A stretch of DNA of 64,000 nt. It comes from an uncultured Dialister sp. (lineage in GTDB: Bacteria > Bacillota > Negativicutes > Veillonellales > Dialisteraceae). Made by a program: the position numbers and the translations under genes. The stretch's first letter is position 1; every line of letters begins with the position of its first letter. The notes under the pieces were generated by a model. That model was not told the origin of the DNA. It searched no databases and saw only the letters and a list, made by a program, of their open reading frames with translations. This document shows positions 52,240 to 63,763 of the stretch, in pieces. The stretch covers positions 123,452 through 187,451 of the forward strand of contig UQJW01000003.1 of NCBI GenBank assembly GCA_900541485.1. The letters run 5' to 3'.

Positions 52240-52785
52240 ATGGATAAGAACGTAATCCTTGCAAAGAAATACGGTCGTGCCATCTATGAAATTGCTGAAG
52301 AAAAGCAATGCCTGAAAGAAACAGAAGAAGAACTCCGTTTTATTTCCGAAACGATTGCGGAAAATAAAGAATTGGGAGATATTCTGAATCATCCTCTGCT
52401 TGAAAAGGATGTCAAGAAAGATACTATAAAGAAGTTGTTTGCAGATAAGGTGCAGCCGGCAGTCTTGCAATTCTGCTATGTTGTGATTGACAAAGGCCGC
52501 ATCGGTGATTTTGCAGCTATGGTTGATGTCTATTCCAATCTTGCCCATCACGGTATGGGAATGGAAGAAGCGATTGTCACATCAGCTCTGCCCTTGACCA
52601 AAAGTCAGGCGGAGATGATCAAAACAAAGCTTGCAGAAATTACCGGCAGCAAAATTATCATGAAGCAAAAAGTGGATGCATCTTTGATAGGCGGATTTAC
52701 CGTACAGATGGGCGACCGTCTGATCGATGGATCTGTAGCCCGTCATCTTGCTGCACTTCGTGCCCAAATGATGCAAAGAGATTGA
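52240..52785 (+). CDS. atpH: ATP synthase subunit delta
   Basis: 181 residues. N-terminal helical bundle (AKKYGRAIYEIAEEKQCLKE) and C-terminal SKIIMKQKVDASLIGGFTVQ, with GDRLIDGSVARHLAALRAQM at the end, typical of OSCP/delta. Connects the stalk to F1. Confidence 0.95.
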   Translation: MDKNVILAKKYGRAIYEIAEEKQCLKETEEELRFISETIAENKELGDILNHPLLEKDVKKDTIKKLFADKVQPAVLQFCYVVIDKGRIGDFAAMVDVYSNLAHHGMGMEEAIVTSALPLTKSQAEMIKTKLAEITGSKIIMKQKVDASLIGGFTVQMGDRLIDGSVARHLAALRAQMMQRD

Positions 52786-52800
52786 GGTGACTTACAGGAA

Positions 52801-54354
52801 ATGAAAATCAGTTCAGATGAAATTACATCTGTCATTAAAAAACAGATTGAAAACTACAAAGTAGACCTCAATGTCGATGAAGTAGGTACGGTTCTTGAAG
52901 TCGGCGACGGTATCGCCCATATCTACGGCCTGGAAAATTGTATGGCCGGTGAATTGCTCGAACTGCCCAACGGCGTTTACGGCATGGCTATGAACTTGGA
53001 AGAAAGCAACGTAGGTGCGGTTCTTCTGGGTAATGCCGAAACCATTAAGGAAGGCGACACGGTAAAAAGAACAGGCCGCCTCATGCAGGTTCCGGTAGGC
53101 GATGCGGTTATCGGCCGCGTAGTCAATGCGCTGGGACAGCCGATTGACGGTAACGGTGACATCAAGACAGACAAATACTGCGACATTGAAGTGAAAGCGG
53201 CAGGTATTGCCGACAGACAGCCGGTCAGTGTACCGCTGCAGACCGGTTTGAAATGTATCGACTCCATGGTTCCTATCGGACGCGGACAGCGTGAACTTAT
53301 CATCGGTGACCGCGGTACCGGTAAAACTGCCGTTGCTGTCGATACCATTCTGAACCAAAAAGGACAGAATGTTATTTGTATTTATGTATCCATCGGACAG
53401 AAAAATGCGAACGTTGTCCGCGTATATGAACGCTTGAAAGCGGCAGGTGCGATGGATTATTCCATTATCGTACACGCCGGCGCATCCGAAGGATCCCCGA
53501 TGCAGTATCTTGCACCGTACTCCGGTGTAGCTATCGGTGAATATTTCATGCACCAGGGCAAAGACGTCCTCATTGTATATGATGACCTCTCCAAGCACGC
53601 CGTAGCTTATCGTGCGATGTCCCTTCTGCTCCGCCGTCCGCCGGGACGTGAAGCATATCCGGGCGACGTATTCTATCTGCATTCCCGTCTGCTCGAACGT
53701 GCAGCCCGTCTTTCTCCGGAACTCGGAGGCGGATCCATCACGGCACTGCCGATTATTGAAACACTGGCAGGCGACGTAGGTGCTTACATTCCGACCAACG
53801 TTATTTCCATTACAGACGGACAGATTTATCTGGAAACGGCTCTCTTCTATTCCGGGATTCGTCCGGCAATCAATGTCGGCTTATCCGTATCCCGTGTAGG
53901 CGGTGCTGCCCAGATTAAAGCAATGAAACAGGTTGCAGGTACACTCCGTTTGGATTTGGCCCAGTATCGTGAATTGGCTGCATTTGCCCAGTTCGGCTCT
54001 GACCTGGACGCAGCTACAAAGGCACAGATTGACCGAGGACAGAGAACAACGGAAATCCTGAAACAGCCGCAGTACTCACCTTACCCGGTTTCCGACCAGG
54101 TTATGGCGATTTATGTAGCCGTTAAAGGATACCTGGATGATGTAGAAGTAGAAAATGTAGTAAGCTTCGAACATCAGATTTTAGATTTCCTTCACAGCAG
54201 CCATCCCGAAATCGGCGAAGACATTACAGCTAACAAGAAACTGACTGACGAAAATGAAGTCAGACTGCAGGCTGCTATTGCCGAATTCAAGGAAAGATAT
54301 AAAGCACAAGCTGCTACAGCTGGAGAAGAAAAGTCTGGAACGGTAGAGGGGTGA
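52801..54354 (+). CDS. atpA: ATP synthase subunit alpha
   Basis: 517 residues. P-loop [15 protein letters not shown], the ELIIGDRG and [20 protein letters not shown] segments and the alpha signature [17 protein letters not shown] with the Arg finger. Catalytically silent nucleotide-binding subunit of F1. It lies 15 bp after atpH. Confidence 0.97.
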   Translation: MKISSDEITSVIKKQIENYKVDLNVDEVGTVLEVGDGIAHIYGLENCMAGELLELPNGVYGMAMNLEESNVGAVLLGNAETIKEGDTVKRTGRLMQVPVGDAVIGRVVNALGQPIDGNGDIKTDKYCDIEVKAAGIADRQPVSVPLQTGLKCIDSMVPIGRGQRELIIGDRGTGKTAVAVDTILNQKGQNVICIYVSIGQKNANVVRVYERLKAAGAMDYSIIVHAGASEGSPMQYLAPYSGVAIGEYFMHQGKDVLIVYDDLSKHAVAYRAMSLLLRRPPGREAYPGDVFYLHSRLLERAARLSPELGGGSITALPIIETLAGDVGAYIPTNVISITDGQIYLETALFYSGIRPAINVGLSVSRVGGAAQIKAMKQVAGTLRLDLAQYRELAAFAQFGSDLDAATKAQIDRGQRTTEILKQPQYSPYPVSDQVMAIYVAVKGYLDDVEVENVVSFEHQILDFLHSSHPEIGEDITANKKLTDENEVRLQAAIAEFKERYKAQAATAGEEKSGTVEG

Positions 54355-54359
54355 TCTGA

Positions 54360-55277
54360 TTGGAAAGTACGCGTGATATAAAAGGGCGCATAAAATCTGT
54401 CACCAACATCCAGCAGATCACAAAAGCAATGAAGATGGTAGCCGCTGCCCGTCTGCGCAAAGCAGAAGAAAAAGCAAGCGGTTCCTATCCCTATGCAGAA
54501 AAGATCGGAGAGCTCTTGCGCCGCGCTTCTTCGGTGACACCCGGCTTTACCAGTCCGCTTTTTAGAAACGGTGAGGTAAAAAAGACCGGTTATCTCGTTA
54601 TCAGTGGAGATAAAGGTCTTGCCGGCGCTTATAACTCCAACGTTATGAAGCGTACTATACAGGAAATCTCCGGGAAGGACCGTTCTGCATACGCTTTATA
54701 TGTCTGCGGGAAACAGGCAAGAAATTACCTGAAATTCCGCGGATATGATATCGATTCCTATCATTTCGGCTTTTCTGACAAGCCGTCAGCCCAGGATTCT
54801 ATGGATCTGGCGAAAGAAATGGTTGACTATTTTCTTAAAGAAGAAGTCGATGAAATTTATATAATCTATACGAAATTCATTACAGCTCTCCGTCAGCAGG
54901 TAAAAGTATCCCGTCTGCTTCCCGTAGAAGCACCGGAAGATGCCGGCGAAGAGACGGAAGTGAAGGCAGGTGCTGTAGAGGCAGCGGAAGAAAAAGAGGT
55001 TTCTTTTGCAAAAGAAGAAATACCGTATATTTTCCTTCCCGATGCAGCTACCGTTCTTTCCAAACTGCTTCCGGAGTATATACAAGTGCAGGTTTATAAT
55101 GCAATGCTGCAATCCGCAGCATCGGAACTGGGCAGCCGGATGGCAGCCATGTCCGCAGCAACCGACAATGCAACCGAAAAAATTGCAGATCTCAATCTGA
55201 CTTACAATAAAGCACGTCAGGCTCAGGTCACCAATGAAATTTCCGAAATTGTCGGCGGTGCGGCAGCTCTCGAATAA
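54360..55277 (+). CDS. atpG: ATP synthase subunit gamma
   Basis: 305 residues, slightly longer than average because of an acidic insert at about residue 195-220 (EAPEDAGEETEVKAGAVEAA). The N-terminal helix (IKGRIKSVTNIQQITKAMKM) and the C-terminal helix (NLTYNKARQAQVTNEISEIV) form the rotor coiled coil. The start is TTG at 54360 behind GAGGGGTGA, 5 bp after atpA. Confidence 0.95.
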   Translation: MESTRDIKGRIKSVTNIQQITKAMKMVAAARLRKAEEKASGSYPYAEKIGELLRRASSVTPGFTSPLFRNGEVKKTGYLVISGDKGLAGAYNSNVMKRTIQEISGKDRSAYALYVCGKQARNYLKFRGYDIDSYHFGFSDKPSAQDSMDLAKEMVDYFLKEEVDEIYIIYTKFITALRQQVKVSRLLPVEAPEDAGEETEVKAGAVEAAEEKEVSFAKEEIPYIFLPDAATVLSKLLPEYIQVQVYNAMLQSAASELGSRMAAMSAATDNATEKIADLNLTYNKARQAQVTNEISEIVGGAAALE

Positions 55278-55286
55278 ACTGCCTGA

Positions 55287-56744
<1,458 letters not shown>

Positions 56745-56747
56745 GCC

Positions 56748-57167
56748 ATGGCTGATACCCTTACTAATCCGATGCATGTGGAGGTTATTACGCCGGACGG
56801 TCCGATTTACCGGGCTGACGGTGTGGAACTGGTGGCAGCTCGTGCAACTGACGGTGAATTTGCCGTCATGAAAGGCCATCTGCCTTTAGCAGCAGCATTG
56901 GAAATGTGTTCTGTCCGTATACAAAAAGACGGAAAAGAAGAAAAAGTAGCTGTATTCGGCGGTTTCTTTGAAATGAAGGATAACCGGGTGAACGTCGTAG
57001 CTCCTCTGGCAGAAATGGCGGAAGATATCGATGTTGCTCGTGCCCAAAGAGCAAAGAAAAGGGCTGAAGACAGACTGGCATCTCACAGTGCCAATATTGA
57101 CGAACACCGTGCAAAGCTTGCTTTGCAGCGTGCTCTTATCCGCTTGAAAACAACGGATACCTTATAA
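56748..57167 (+). CDS. atpC: ATP synthase subunit epsilon
   Basis: 139 residues: N-terminal beta-sandwich (MHVEVITPDGPIYRADGVEL, GEFAVMKGHLPLAAALEMCS, VAVFGGFFEMKDNRVNVVAP) and two C-terminal helices (ARAQRAKKRAEDRLAS), the regulatory arm. Last gene of atpZIBEFHAGDC; two terminators follow. Confidence 0.95.
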   Translation: MADTLTNPMHVEVITPDGPIYRADGVELVAARATDGEFAVMKGHLPLAAALEMCSVRIQKDGKEEKVAVFGGFFEMKDNRVNVVAPLAEMAEDIDVARAQRAKKRAEDRLASHSANIDEHRAKLALQRALIRLKTTDTL

Positions 57168-57172
57168 CATAC

Positions 57173-57202
57173 AAAAACCGGCTCTTTCGGGCCGGTTTTG
57201 TT
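57173..57202 (+). terminator. First terminator of the atp operon
   Basis: AAAACCGGC-N8-GCCGGTTTTGTT, 6 bp after atpC. Confidence 0.85.
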
Positions 57203-57226
57203 GTGCTTTGATTTTGATTGTAACTT

Positions 57227-57277
57227 AAAACGTTCTTCCTTATGAAATCAGTTTTTCAGCAGGAAGAACGTTTTTTT
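57227..57277. terminator. Second terminator, shared with the convergent nitroreductase gene
   Basis: AAAACGTTCTTCC and GGAAGAACGTTTTTTT give a 13-bp stem with a 22-nt loop; A and T flanks allow function in both directions. Confidence 0.85.
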
Positions 57278-57299
57278 GAGCAGTAAAGGGTCAAACAGA

Positions 57300-57830
57300 T
57301 TATACGTCCTGTTTCTTCGGCCGCGATCCGTATAAGTCATGATAAAGGATTCTTTCGTTGAAACGGTTTATGCGGACCGGTTTCTTTTCCGGATACCCTA
57401 CGGCAATAATGCAGAAAGGTTCTCTTTCCGAGGGAATATCCAAAATATGACAGATATGGGCTTTACGGTCGGGATAGGGATAGACCTGGAGCCAGATGGA
57501 TCCGATACCCAGATGTTCCGCTTCAATCAAAATATTTTCTGCAGCGGCTGCGGCATCAAAGGCCCATTCTTCAGGGAAAGAAATACCGTCAGGTTTTCCT
57601 ACGATGACGATAGCGGCAACGGCTTTTCTTGCCGGCCCTGCGACGACACTGTTATGGGAAAGAGCTTTGACCAGATCTTCTCTGGTGACAATGATGAACT
57701 CCCGGGACTCCTGGTTTCCGCAAGCTCTTGCCTGCATGCCTGCCCGGACAAGCTTATCCAGATATTCTTCCGGCAAGGGAGTCAATTCTTTGAAATGGCG
57801 GCATGTGCCTCTTTTGAAAATTTCGTCCAT
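57300..57830 (-). CDS. Nitroreductase-family protein
   Basis: 176 residues with the FMN-binding start IFKRGTCRHFKELTPLPEEY, the central SFPEEWAFDAAAAAENILIE and AEHLGIGSIWLQVYPY, and the C-terminal AVGYPEKKPVRINRFNERI. This is the short nitroreductase type common in anaerobes, unrelated at the sequence level to the one at 24.5 kb except for the fold. AGGAGGTCACC precedes the ATG. The substrate is unknown. The 300-bp gap on its upstream side shows only AT-rich sequence and the next gene's terminator. Confidence 0.88.
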   Translation of the reverse strand: MDEIFKRGTCRHFKELTPLPEEYLDKLVRAGMQARACGNQESREFIIVTREDLVKALSHNSVVAGPARKAVAAIVIVGKPDGISFPEEWAFDAAAAAENILIEAEHLGIGSIWLQVYPYPDRKAHICHILDIPSEREPFCIIAVGYPEKKPVRINRFNERILYHDLYGSRPKKQDV

Positions 57831-58085
57831 GGTGACCTCCTAAAGAAAATGGTGCCGTATCCTAACGAAACAGCTTATATTTATTATTACTTTTATTATA
57901 GCACAGATGATTTTTCCGCCTCCCCGGTGAATAGGAAAATAAAGCACGGAAAAAATAAAGAAAACAGGGGAAAGAGCACGTTCCTGCCCGAAAAGGTATA
58001 AAGGACCTTCCAAAAGGATAAAACTTCTTAAAAAGGAAATAAAGGGCGATTCCGGGACATTTCTTTTCAGCATTTTAAAGAGCAT

Positions 58086-58113
58086 AAAAAAAGCCCTGCC
58101 TTAAGGCAGAGCC
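58086..58113 (-). terminator. Terminator of the ArsB/NhaD-type transporter gene
   Basis: GGCTCTGCC-TTAA-GGCAGGGCTTTTTTT on the minus strand, about 15 bp after the stop. Confidence 0.8.
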
Positions 58114-58127
58114 GTATTTCTTTTTTA

Positions 58128-59426
58128 TTAAGGAGTTCCGAATACAAAGTAACGGACGTAAATATAAACAGTTGATGTCAGTAAGGTGACAAGCATCATG
58201 GGGAAACATTTCAGCATGAAATGTCCGAAAGTGATATTGTACCCTTCTTTAGCAGCCAGCGCCGCAACGATAACGTTCGGAGAAGCACCGATGATAGTGC
58301 CGTTTCCGCCGTAGCAGGCACCGATAGAGAGAGCCCACCACATATAATCGGCATGGGTCAGTCCCAAAAGTTCCTGCATTTGGTGAATCAAGGGAATCAT
58401 CGTTGCCGTAAACGGAATATTGTCTACGAATGCGGAAGCAAGGCCGGACAGCCAGAGAATGGTGAAAGTGAGAGCATGGGGATCTCCGCCGACCGCTTCG
58501 ATTCCTGCAGCAGCCATCGTACTGATAACGCCTGTAGTTTCAAGTCCTCCGACGACGATAAAGAGGCCGATAAAGAAGAATAAGGAGTCCCAGTCGACTT
58601 CACGGAAAATTTCATGGGGATCGACTTTGCAGACGAGAATGGCAAGAACACCGCCTGTAAGAGCAATGGTAGCCGATTGGATACCGATGATGTTATGGAT
58701 AATGAAACCGAAAATCGTGAGAACTAAAATAGTAACCGACTTTTTCAGAATGGAGAAATCAGTGATGACAGAAGACAGATTGATTTTTGCAAGTTCTTCA
58801 GGGGACATCTCCGTCTTCGGTAATTGTTTGCCGTAAATGATTTCCAGATAAATAATACAAGCCACAATATTTATCAAAGCAATGGGGCCGGTATGCATGG
58901 CAAAATCATTAAATGCCAGGTGAGTGGCAGAACCAATCATGACGTTCGGAGGATCGCCGACCATGGTACCGGAACCGCCGATATTGGAAAGCAGAATTTC
59001 TGCAATCAAGGTAGGGATTGGGGATACATGAATCCGGCGGCAGAGAGAAATGGTCATCGGAGTGATTAGAAGAACGGCGGTAACGGCATCCATAAAAGAA
59101 GCACAGAAACCAGTAATCAATCCCAAAATAATGAGCAGTTCTTTCGGACGCCCTTTGGAAACTTTGACAGCCCAGAGAGCCATGGATTCGAAAAATCCTG
59201 ATTTTTTAACGACACCGATGAGAACCATCATACCTGCTAAAAGACCTAAGGTGTTGAAGTCGATAAATTGCTGGAGTGCCATTTCCTGGGTAAGAAGTCC
59301 GCTGTAGATGACAAGACCGGCGCCCAGTAATGCACAAATAGAACGTGGAATCTTTTCCGACATGATTCCCAGATACGTTAAGGCAAATACAAATATAGAA
59401 AAATAAAAACTCATTGTTGCATCCAT
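58128..59426 (-). CDS. ArsB/NhaD-family (ion transporter superfamily) membrane protein
   Basis: 432 residues, eleven or twelve helices in two inverted halves. FMDAVTAVLLITPMTISLCR with ILLSNIGGSGTMVGDPPNVM, and FVDNIPFTATMIPLIHQM with GGNGTIIGASPNVIVAALAA, are the paired helix-hairpin motifs of the ArsB/NhaD branch. Members exchange Na+/H+ or carry anions; the exact substrate is open. AAGGAG precedes the ATG. Monocistronic. Confidence 0.88.
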   Translation of the reverse strand: MDATMSFYFSIFVFALTYLGIMSEKIPRSICALLGAGLVIYSGLLTQEMALQQFIDFNTLGLLAGMMVLIGVVKKSGFFESMALWAVKVSKGRPKELLIILGLITGFCASFMDAVTAVLLITPMTISLCRRIHVSPIPTLIAEILLSNIGGSGTMVGDPPNVMIGSATHLAFNDFAMHTGPIALINIVACIIYLEIIYGKQLPKTEMSPEELAKINLSSVITDFSILKKSVTILVLTIFGFIIHNIIGIQSATIALTGGVLAILVCKVDPHEIFREVDWDSLFFFIGLFIVVGGLETTGVISTMAAAGIEAVGGDPHALTFTILWLSGLASAFVDNIPFTATMIPLIHQMQELLGLTHADYMWWALSIGACYGGNGTIIGASPNVIVAALAAKEGYNITFGHFMLKCFPMMLVTLLTSTVYIYVRYFVFGTP

Positions 59427-59846
59427 TACTTCAACTCCTTTTGGTGTATGAAAGGAAGATTCTTCATTTTCAATCCATAAATAAAAATCTATGGATAATC
59501 AAATTCTTACTTGTTAGTATATACGATGAGAAACGAAGGTTCAATTATTTTTTATAATTTTATTTATATATACGTAAATAACATTTTTTTATACCCATAA
59601 AGGAATACAAGCAGATATTTCCGGGGAAAAAGATGATTTTCTTATCTATAAAAAGATAAAAAAGGAATATTTATAAATAGTAACATCATAGGATAAAATG
59701 TAAAATACGTTATTCTCTGCAGAAAATGCCCGGTTTGAGAGAATTGAAAAAGGGATTCCTGTTTTTTTTGAAAATTAATTGATATTACTGAAGATACAGT
59801 ATAATATAATAGCTATGTACTTTATTTTATATGAAGGAGTCGTGTT
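59427..59846. other. 420-bp AT-rich divergent gap
   Basis: No coding frame or strong structure seen. It contains the promoters of the two flanking genes; for the plus direction TTGATA near 59779 and TATAAT near 59800 are the best candidates. A small hairpin AATCCAT-N9-ATGGAT lies at about 59473-59498. Confidence 0.5.
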
Positions 59847-60110
59847 ATGTCTCGTGCCCAAGGATTGTTGTTTGGTGTAGCCGTCGTTTTTGCCGTATGG
59901 AACATCATGAACAACGGACTGACAGTGAGAACGATCGCCATCGCCGCTTTGATTCTCATCTGCCTGGTCATTAATATTTATAACAACAATATAAAAAAAG
60001 CCCGTCTTGAAGAAGCGGAGGCGAGAATCAGGGAAAAAGAACAGATTCGCCGTATCCGTGCCGAAGCAAGACGGAAACAGAATAAGAAACATAAACAAAA
60101 AAATAAATAA
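59847..60110 (+). CDS. Small membrane protein with basic tail, unknown function
   Basis: 87 residues: two adjoining membrane helices (LLFGVAVVFAVWNIM, and TIAIAALILICLVINIYNNN) and a highly charged helical C-terminus ending in repeated Lys/Gln/Asn. AAGGAG lies 8 nt before the ATG. It appears to open an operon with the two following membrane protein genes. Family not recognised. Confidence 0.7.
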   Translation: MSRAQGLLFGVAVVFAVWNIMNNGLTVRTIAIAALILICLVINIYNNNIKKARLEEAEARIREKEQIRRIRAEARRKQNKKHKQKNK

Positions 60111-60155
60111 CAGGGGGTCCCTTTTTCAGGGACATTATTCCCGATAGGAGTTTTC

Positions 60156-60830
60156 ATGGAAGTTGCTTTGCTGTACCGCTGGGCGGTCTTTATTTTATTG
60201 AGTGTCGGTCTGGTCCTGCTCATGAAGCACGGGATATTGACACCTTTTGTTTTTTGGTCTCGTATCCAGTACTATACATTTTCTACATTTACACTTTTTT
60301 TTGTATGGCTGGCGATGACTTTGTTCAAAGCGGACGTGCCGTACCTTTATACCGCGGACTGCCGCTATATTGTGGCCGCCGGGCTTGTCACGTTGTCGGT
60401 GATGTATCATATCATTGTACGGCCGGGGGCTATCAAAACGCACCGCCTCAATGATATCAGCTACGAACATTTTTCTTTTTATAATTACATATTCCACTAC
60501 TTTATCCCTGTACTGATGACAGCGGACTATTTATTCTTTGTGGATAAAACGGAACTTCACTGGTATATTATCTTTTTATGGATGATTTATCCCGCGCTGT
60601 ATGTGGTTTTCGTATATTGGCGTGCATGGATTACCATTGTTACCCACGGGCGGTCCCATTTGTATCCTTATACATTTATGGATCCCCGGACCAATGATGT
60701 TCTCAGTATTACCAAAGGATGCCTCAAAGTGGGTTTCCAGTTTTTTATCATCGGCATTGTACTCTATATTGTGGGAGAGGGCCTTTGGCTCTTGGGATTT
60801 CCGCCGCAGGCGTGGACTTTTAACGGCTGA
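60156..60830 (+). CDS. Pr6Pr-type six-helix membrane protein
   Basis: 224 residues, six membrane helices. FHYFIPVLMTADYLFFVDKT, then IYPALYVVFVYWRAWITIVT and SHLYPYTFMDPR, match the Pr6Pr family (related to the eukaryotic FAR-17a/AIG1 proteins), which are of unknown function in bacteria but suspected lipid hydrolases. 45 bp after the preceding gene and 27 bp before the next. Confidence 0.75.
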   Translation: MEVALLYRWAVFILLSVGLVLLMKHGILTPFVFWSRIQYYTFSTFTLFFVWLAMTLFKADVPYLYTADCRYIVAAGLVTLSVMYHIIVRPGAIKTHRLNDISYEHFSFYNYIFHYFIPVLMTADYLFFVDKTELHWYIIFLWMIYPALYVVFVYWRAWITIVTHGRSHLYPYTFMDPRTNDVLSITKGCLKVGFQFFIIGIVLYIVGEGLWLLGFPPQAWTFNG

Positions 60831-60857
60831 TTCCCGTGAGCCGGTAAGGAGTTTTTT

Positions 60858-61625
60858 ATGACAGCAAAAAAATCAAAAATCATCGGACAGAATGTAACGG
60901 ATACCTCTGTTCCTTGTAAAAAATATCTGATTATTTCCGGTATCGGGTTTATTGCCCTTGCCGGTTATGCGGCCCGTTTGGCCTGGGTTTACACCACCTT
61001 CGGGGTATTTCCCCTGCAAGGTGTCATCATTCTTCTTATGGCACTCCTTTTTTTAATCCATATCATTACTTCCAAGTGTATATATACGCTGAAAGATGAT
61101 GAAATAGAAATCGTAAAAAAGAGTATTTTTAAGAAAAAAGAACTTCACATTCCGTATGAAAAGATTTTCGGCGTTCATCATTTTAAGAACCAGCTTATGA
61201 AGCCGGCGACCTACAGATATACATATCATATGTATAATCATTTGGATAACAGGGAAATATGGTCACTTCTTTTTGATATAGGCGAGCTGGAAAAAATCGG
61301 ACGTATCATGATGACCGGTTCGGCCGCTTTTTGGCATGAATGTTCTCTCCGTATTCCCGACCGCGTAGGGATACCACAGGAAGAAGTCATTGCCTATATG
61401 TACCGGAACATGAGAGAAAAACTGATTGCTTCAGGAAAGCTTTCACCGGAACTTCTGAAAAAATTGGAAGAATCGGAAAAAGAAAAGGAAATGACTTTTG
61501 AAGAGGGAATCGAGCAGCTCCGTCAGGAAGGAACCGACATGGGCGGTAAAGACTATGAAGTTACGTTAGAAGACCTCAAAGAAAAAGAAGGATTCCGGGA
61601 AGATAAGCAGGAAGAAAAGAAATAA
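60858..61625 (+). CDS. Membrane protein with bacterial PH-like domain
   Basis: 255 residues. Two membrane helices (about 24-68: KYLIISGIGFIALAGYAARL, VFPLQGVIILLMALLFLIHI) are followed by a PH-like beta domain (IYTLKDDEIEIVKKSIFKKK, ELHIPYEKIFGVHHFKNQLM, WSLLFDIGELEKIG) and a long acidic helical tail. Third gene of the 59.8-61.6 kb operon; a hairpin terminator follows. The function is unknown; membrane-anchored PH-like proteins often act in envelope processes. Confidence 0.7.
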   Translation: MTAKKSKIIGQNVTDTSVPCKKYLIISGIGFIALAGYAARLAWVYTTFGVFPLQGVIILLMALLFLIHIITSKCIYTLKDDEIEIVKKSIFKKKELHIPYEKIFGVHHFKNQLMKPATYRYTYHMYNHLDNREIWSLLFDIGELEKIGRIMMTGSAAFWHECSLRIPDRVGIPQEEVIAYMYRNMREKLIASGKLSPELLKKLEESEKEKEMTFEEGIEQLRQEGTDMGGKDYEVTLEDLKEKEGFREDKQEEKK

Positions 61626-61643
61626 AAAAATACATGTAAAGAT

Positions 61644-61672
61644 CGTCACGGCAAGGCTGTGGCGGTTTTTTT
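61644..61672 (+). terminator. Terminator of the membrane protein operon
   Basis: CGTCACGGCAAGGCTGTGGCGG stem with a wobble pair, then T7. Confidence 0.65.
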
Positions 61673-62376
61673 ATTGGAAAAATAAGCGGATTGGGAATAG
61701 ATGAACAGATAAAAAGGAAGATGAAAAGAAAAGATAAAAATAAAAAATGCAAGAAAAACAACAGAAAAAATGAAAAAAACAGATTTTTAAAGATTATAAG
61801 AGATAAAGCGAGAAAAAATGAGAAATAAAACGGCATAAAAATTTCTGGCGGGAAAAAGAAAAAGGAGGATTTATAATCTTTATATAATAAAATGTCAATC
61901 AAATTTTTCATAATCCGGATATATAAATTTCTCATTTATAAAAAACAATACAATTTTTCAAAGACATAAAAAATAACTATCCATGGGAAAAAGAAGTTAT
62001 TTTTATAAATGTCGAATTGAGAATAAAAAACATAGATAGCTATGAAAAAAATAAGATAATCAAAGATAATATTAGAATATAGATTGCTATATAGAGAAAA
62101 TAATCAAAAAATGGGTTAAAACGGCATAAACCTTGAAAATTCGCCGAATTTAGTCTAAAATAATATCCGACGCTTGTAAAAATAAGCAAAGGGAATTTAA
62201 ACGCTTTGTTCGAAGCAATCGGAAAGGGGGACGGAAAAAGGGTTTTATACACGTTTCGGTTCATAAGGTAAACAGCTATTTTTTATTATTCGTTAGTATG
62301 AATCCGGGACTGCTTGAAAGAATGTGAGCTTTTACCCGAAAGCGAATCACATATAGTTAGGGAAAGGTGAGATATT
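61673..62376. other. 700-bp AT-rich gap upstream of the SLC13 transporter
   Basis: No supported gene. Most is poly-purine or AT-rich. Close to the next gene TGTGAGCTTT-TACCCG-AAAGC-GAA-TCACA (about 62326-62353) forms a two-part hairpin with a 3-nt bulge, 25 nt before the ATG and just upstream of its ribosome binding site, a possible translational control element. Confidence 0.4.
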
Positions 62377-63666
62377 ATGGATCCAGCTATTATTACGCTG
62401 TGCGTCCTTGCTGTAGCAGCATTTCTCTTCGTTACGGAATTGATTCCTCTCGCAGTGACTGCTATGGCTGCATGTACAGCATTGGGTATTCTCGGTGTAC
62501 TTCCGTCGAAACAGGTGTATGCCGGCTTATCCAACTCTACTGTCGTACTCTTCGGCGGTATGTTCGTTATCGGCGCCGCTATGTTTAAGACCGGTCTTGC
62601 CGAAACAATCGGTATTGCCGTAGTAAAAAAAGCGGGAACAAATGAAATTCCGCTGATGGCGGCAATCATGACGGTAACCATCGTCTTGTCCGCCGTGTCT
62701 TCCAACACGGGAACCGTTGCGTGCCTGATGCCGGTTATCATCGGTATCTGCCAGGCGGCAAAAATCGCTCCTTCTAAGGAATTAATGCCGCTGGCTATTG
62801 CAGCCAACGTAGGCGGTACCATCACCATGATCGGTACACCACCGAACGTTATCGTAACCGGTGCGCTGACGGCTGCGGGACTTCCGACTTTCGGATTCTT
62901 CGAATTCGCTTATATCGGTGTTCCCCTCTCTATTATTTTTGTACTGTACACTCTGTTTATAGGCCGTCATTTCATTCCTGCCAAGTCCGGCGGAGATATG
63001 GATGAAGATGCTGTCAAAGCAGCTGCTGCAGAAGCAGGGGCAAGCGATGACGATGAGCCGAAAAGCAAAGCCAAAATGTGGATTTCCGGACTCATTCTTT
63101 TGGGCGTTGTAGCTTGCATGGCTCTCGGTCTTAAGAACATTCCGCTTCACACTGCAGCCGTTACAGGCGCAATCCTCTGCGTCATCACAGGCTGCTTGAA
63201 AGAAAAAGAAGCATATGCAGGTATTGACTGGGTAACAATTTTCCTCTTTGCCGGCATGCTTTCCGTGGCAACCGCTATGGAAAAAACAGGGGCAGGTAAA
63301 TTGATTGCCGACATAGTTGTTAATGCTATGGGCGACAACCCCAATCCTTATGTACTTTGTGCCGTACTGTTCCTGATTTCAAACGTACTCACTCAGTTCA
63401 TGTCCAATACCGCCTCTGCAGCACTGCTTGCACCGATCGGTATTTCTATTGCCCAGTCCATCGGATGTGATCCGAAACCGGTACTCATGTCCCTTGGTAT
63501 TGCCGCATCGATGGCATTTGCTACACCGATGGCAACACCTCCGAACACCCTCGTACTCGGACCTGCCGGATTCTCCTTCAATGACTATGCGAAGGTGGGA
63601 ACTCCGATGTGCCTCATCGCACTTGTTGCCAGCGTAATTATCATTCCGATTTTCTGGCCCTTCTAA
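62377..63666 (+). CDS. SLC13/DASS-type anion:Na+ symporter
   Basis: 429 residues. Both halves carry the SNT motifs of the family: AVSSNTGTVACLMPVIIG and QFMSNTASAALLAPIGIS, each with its hairpin (GGTITMIGTPPNVIVTG and ATPMATPPNTLVLGP). The central cytoplasmic loop is acidic. AAAGGTGAG precedes the ATG. It is directly upstream of decarboxylase sodium-pump genes, so uptake (or exchange) of the dicarboxylate or related acid that the pump consumes is a likely role. Not closely similar to the SLC13 protein at the left edge. Confidence 0.9.
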   Translation: MDPAIITLCVLAVAAFLFVTELIPLAVTAMAACTALGILGVLPSKQVYAGLSNSTVVLFGGMFVIGAAMFKTGLAETIGIAVVKKAGTNEIPLMAAIMTVTIVLSAVSSNTGTVACLMPVIIGICQAAKIAPSKELMPLAIAANVGGTITMIGTPPNVIVTGALTAAGLPTFGFFEFAYIGVPLSIIFVLYTLFIGRHFIPAKSGGDMDEDAVKAAAAEAGASDDDEPKSKAKMWISGLILLGVVACMALGLKNIPLHTAAVTGAILCVITGCLKEKEAYAGIDWVTIFLFAGMLSVATAMEKTGAGKLIADIVVNAMGDNPNPYVLCAVLFLISNVLTQFMSNTASAALLAPIGISIAQSIGCDPKPVLMSLGIAASMAFATPMATPPNTLVLGPAGFSFNDYAKVGTPMCLIALVASVIIIPIFWPF

Positions 63667-63763
63667 TCCGGAGAGCGGTATGAAAAAATGTCTTCTTGGT
63701 CTGACAGAAGACGCTTTAGTGATATAAGTCAGATGAATTATTTATGAAAGGTGGAATGTATTT

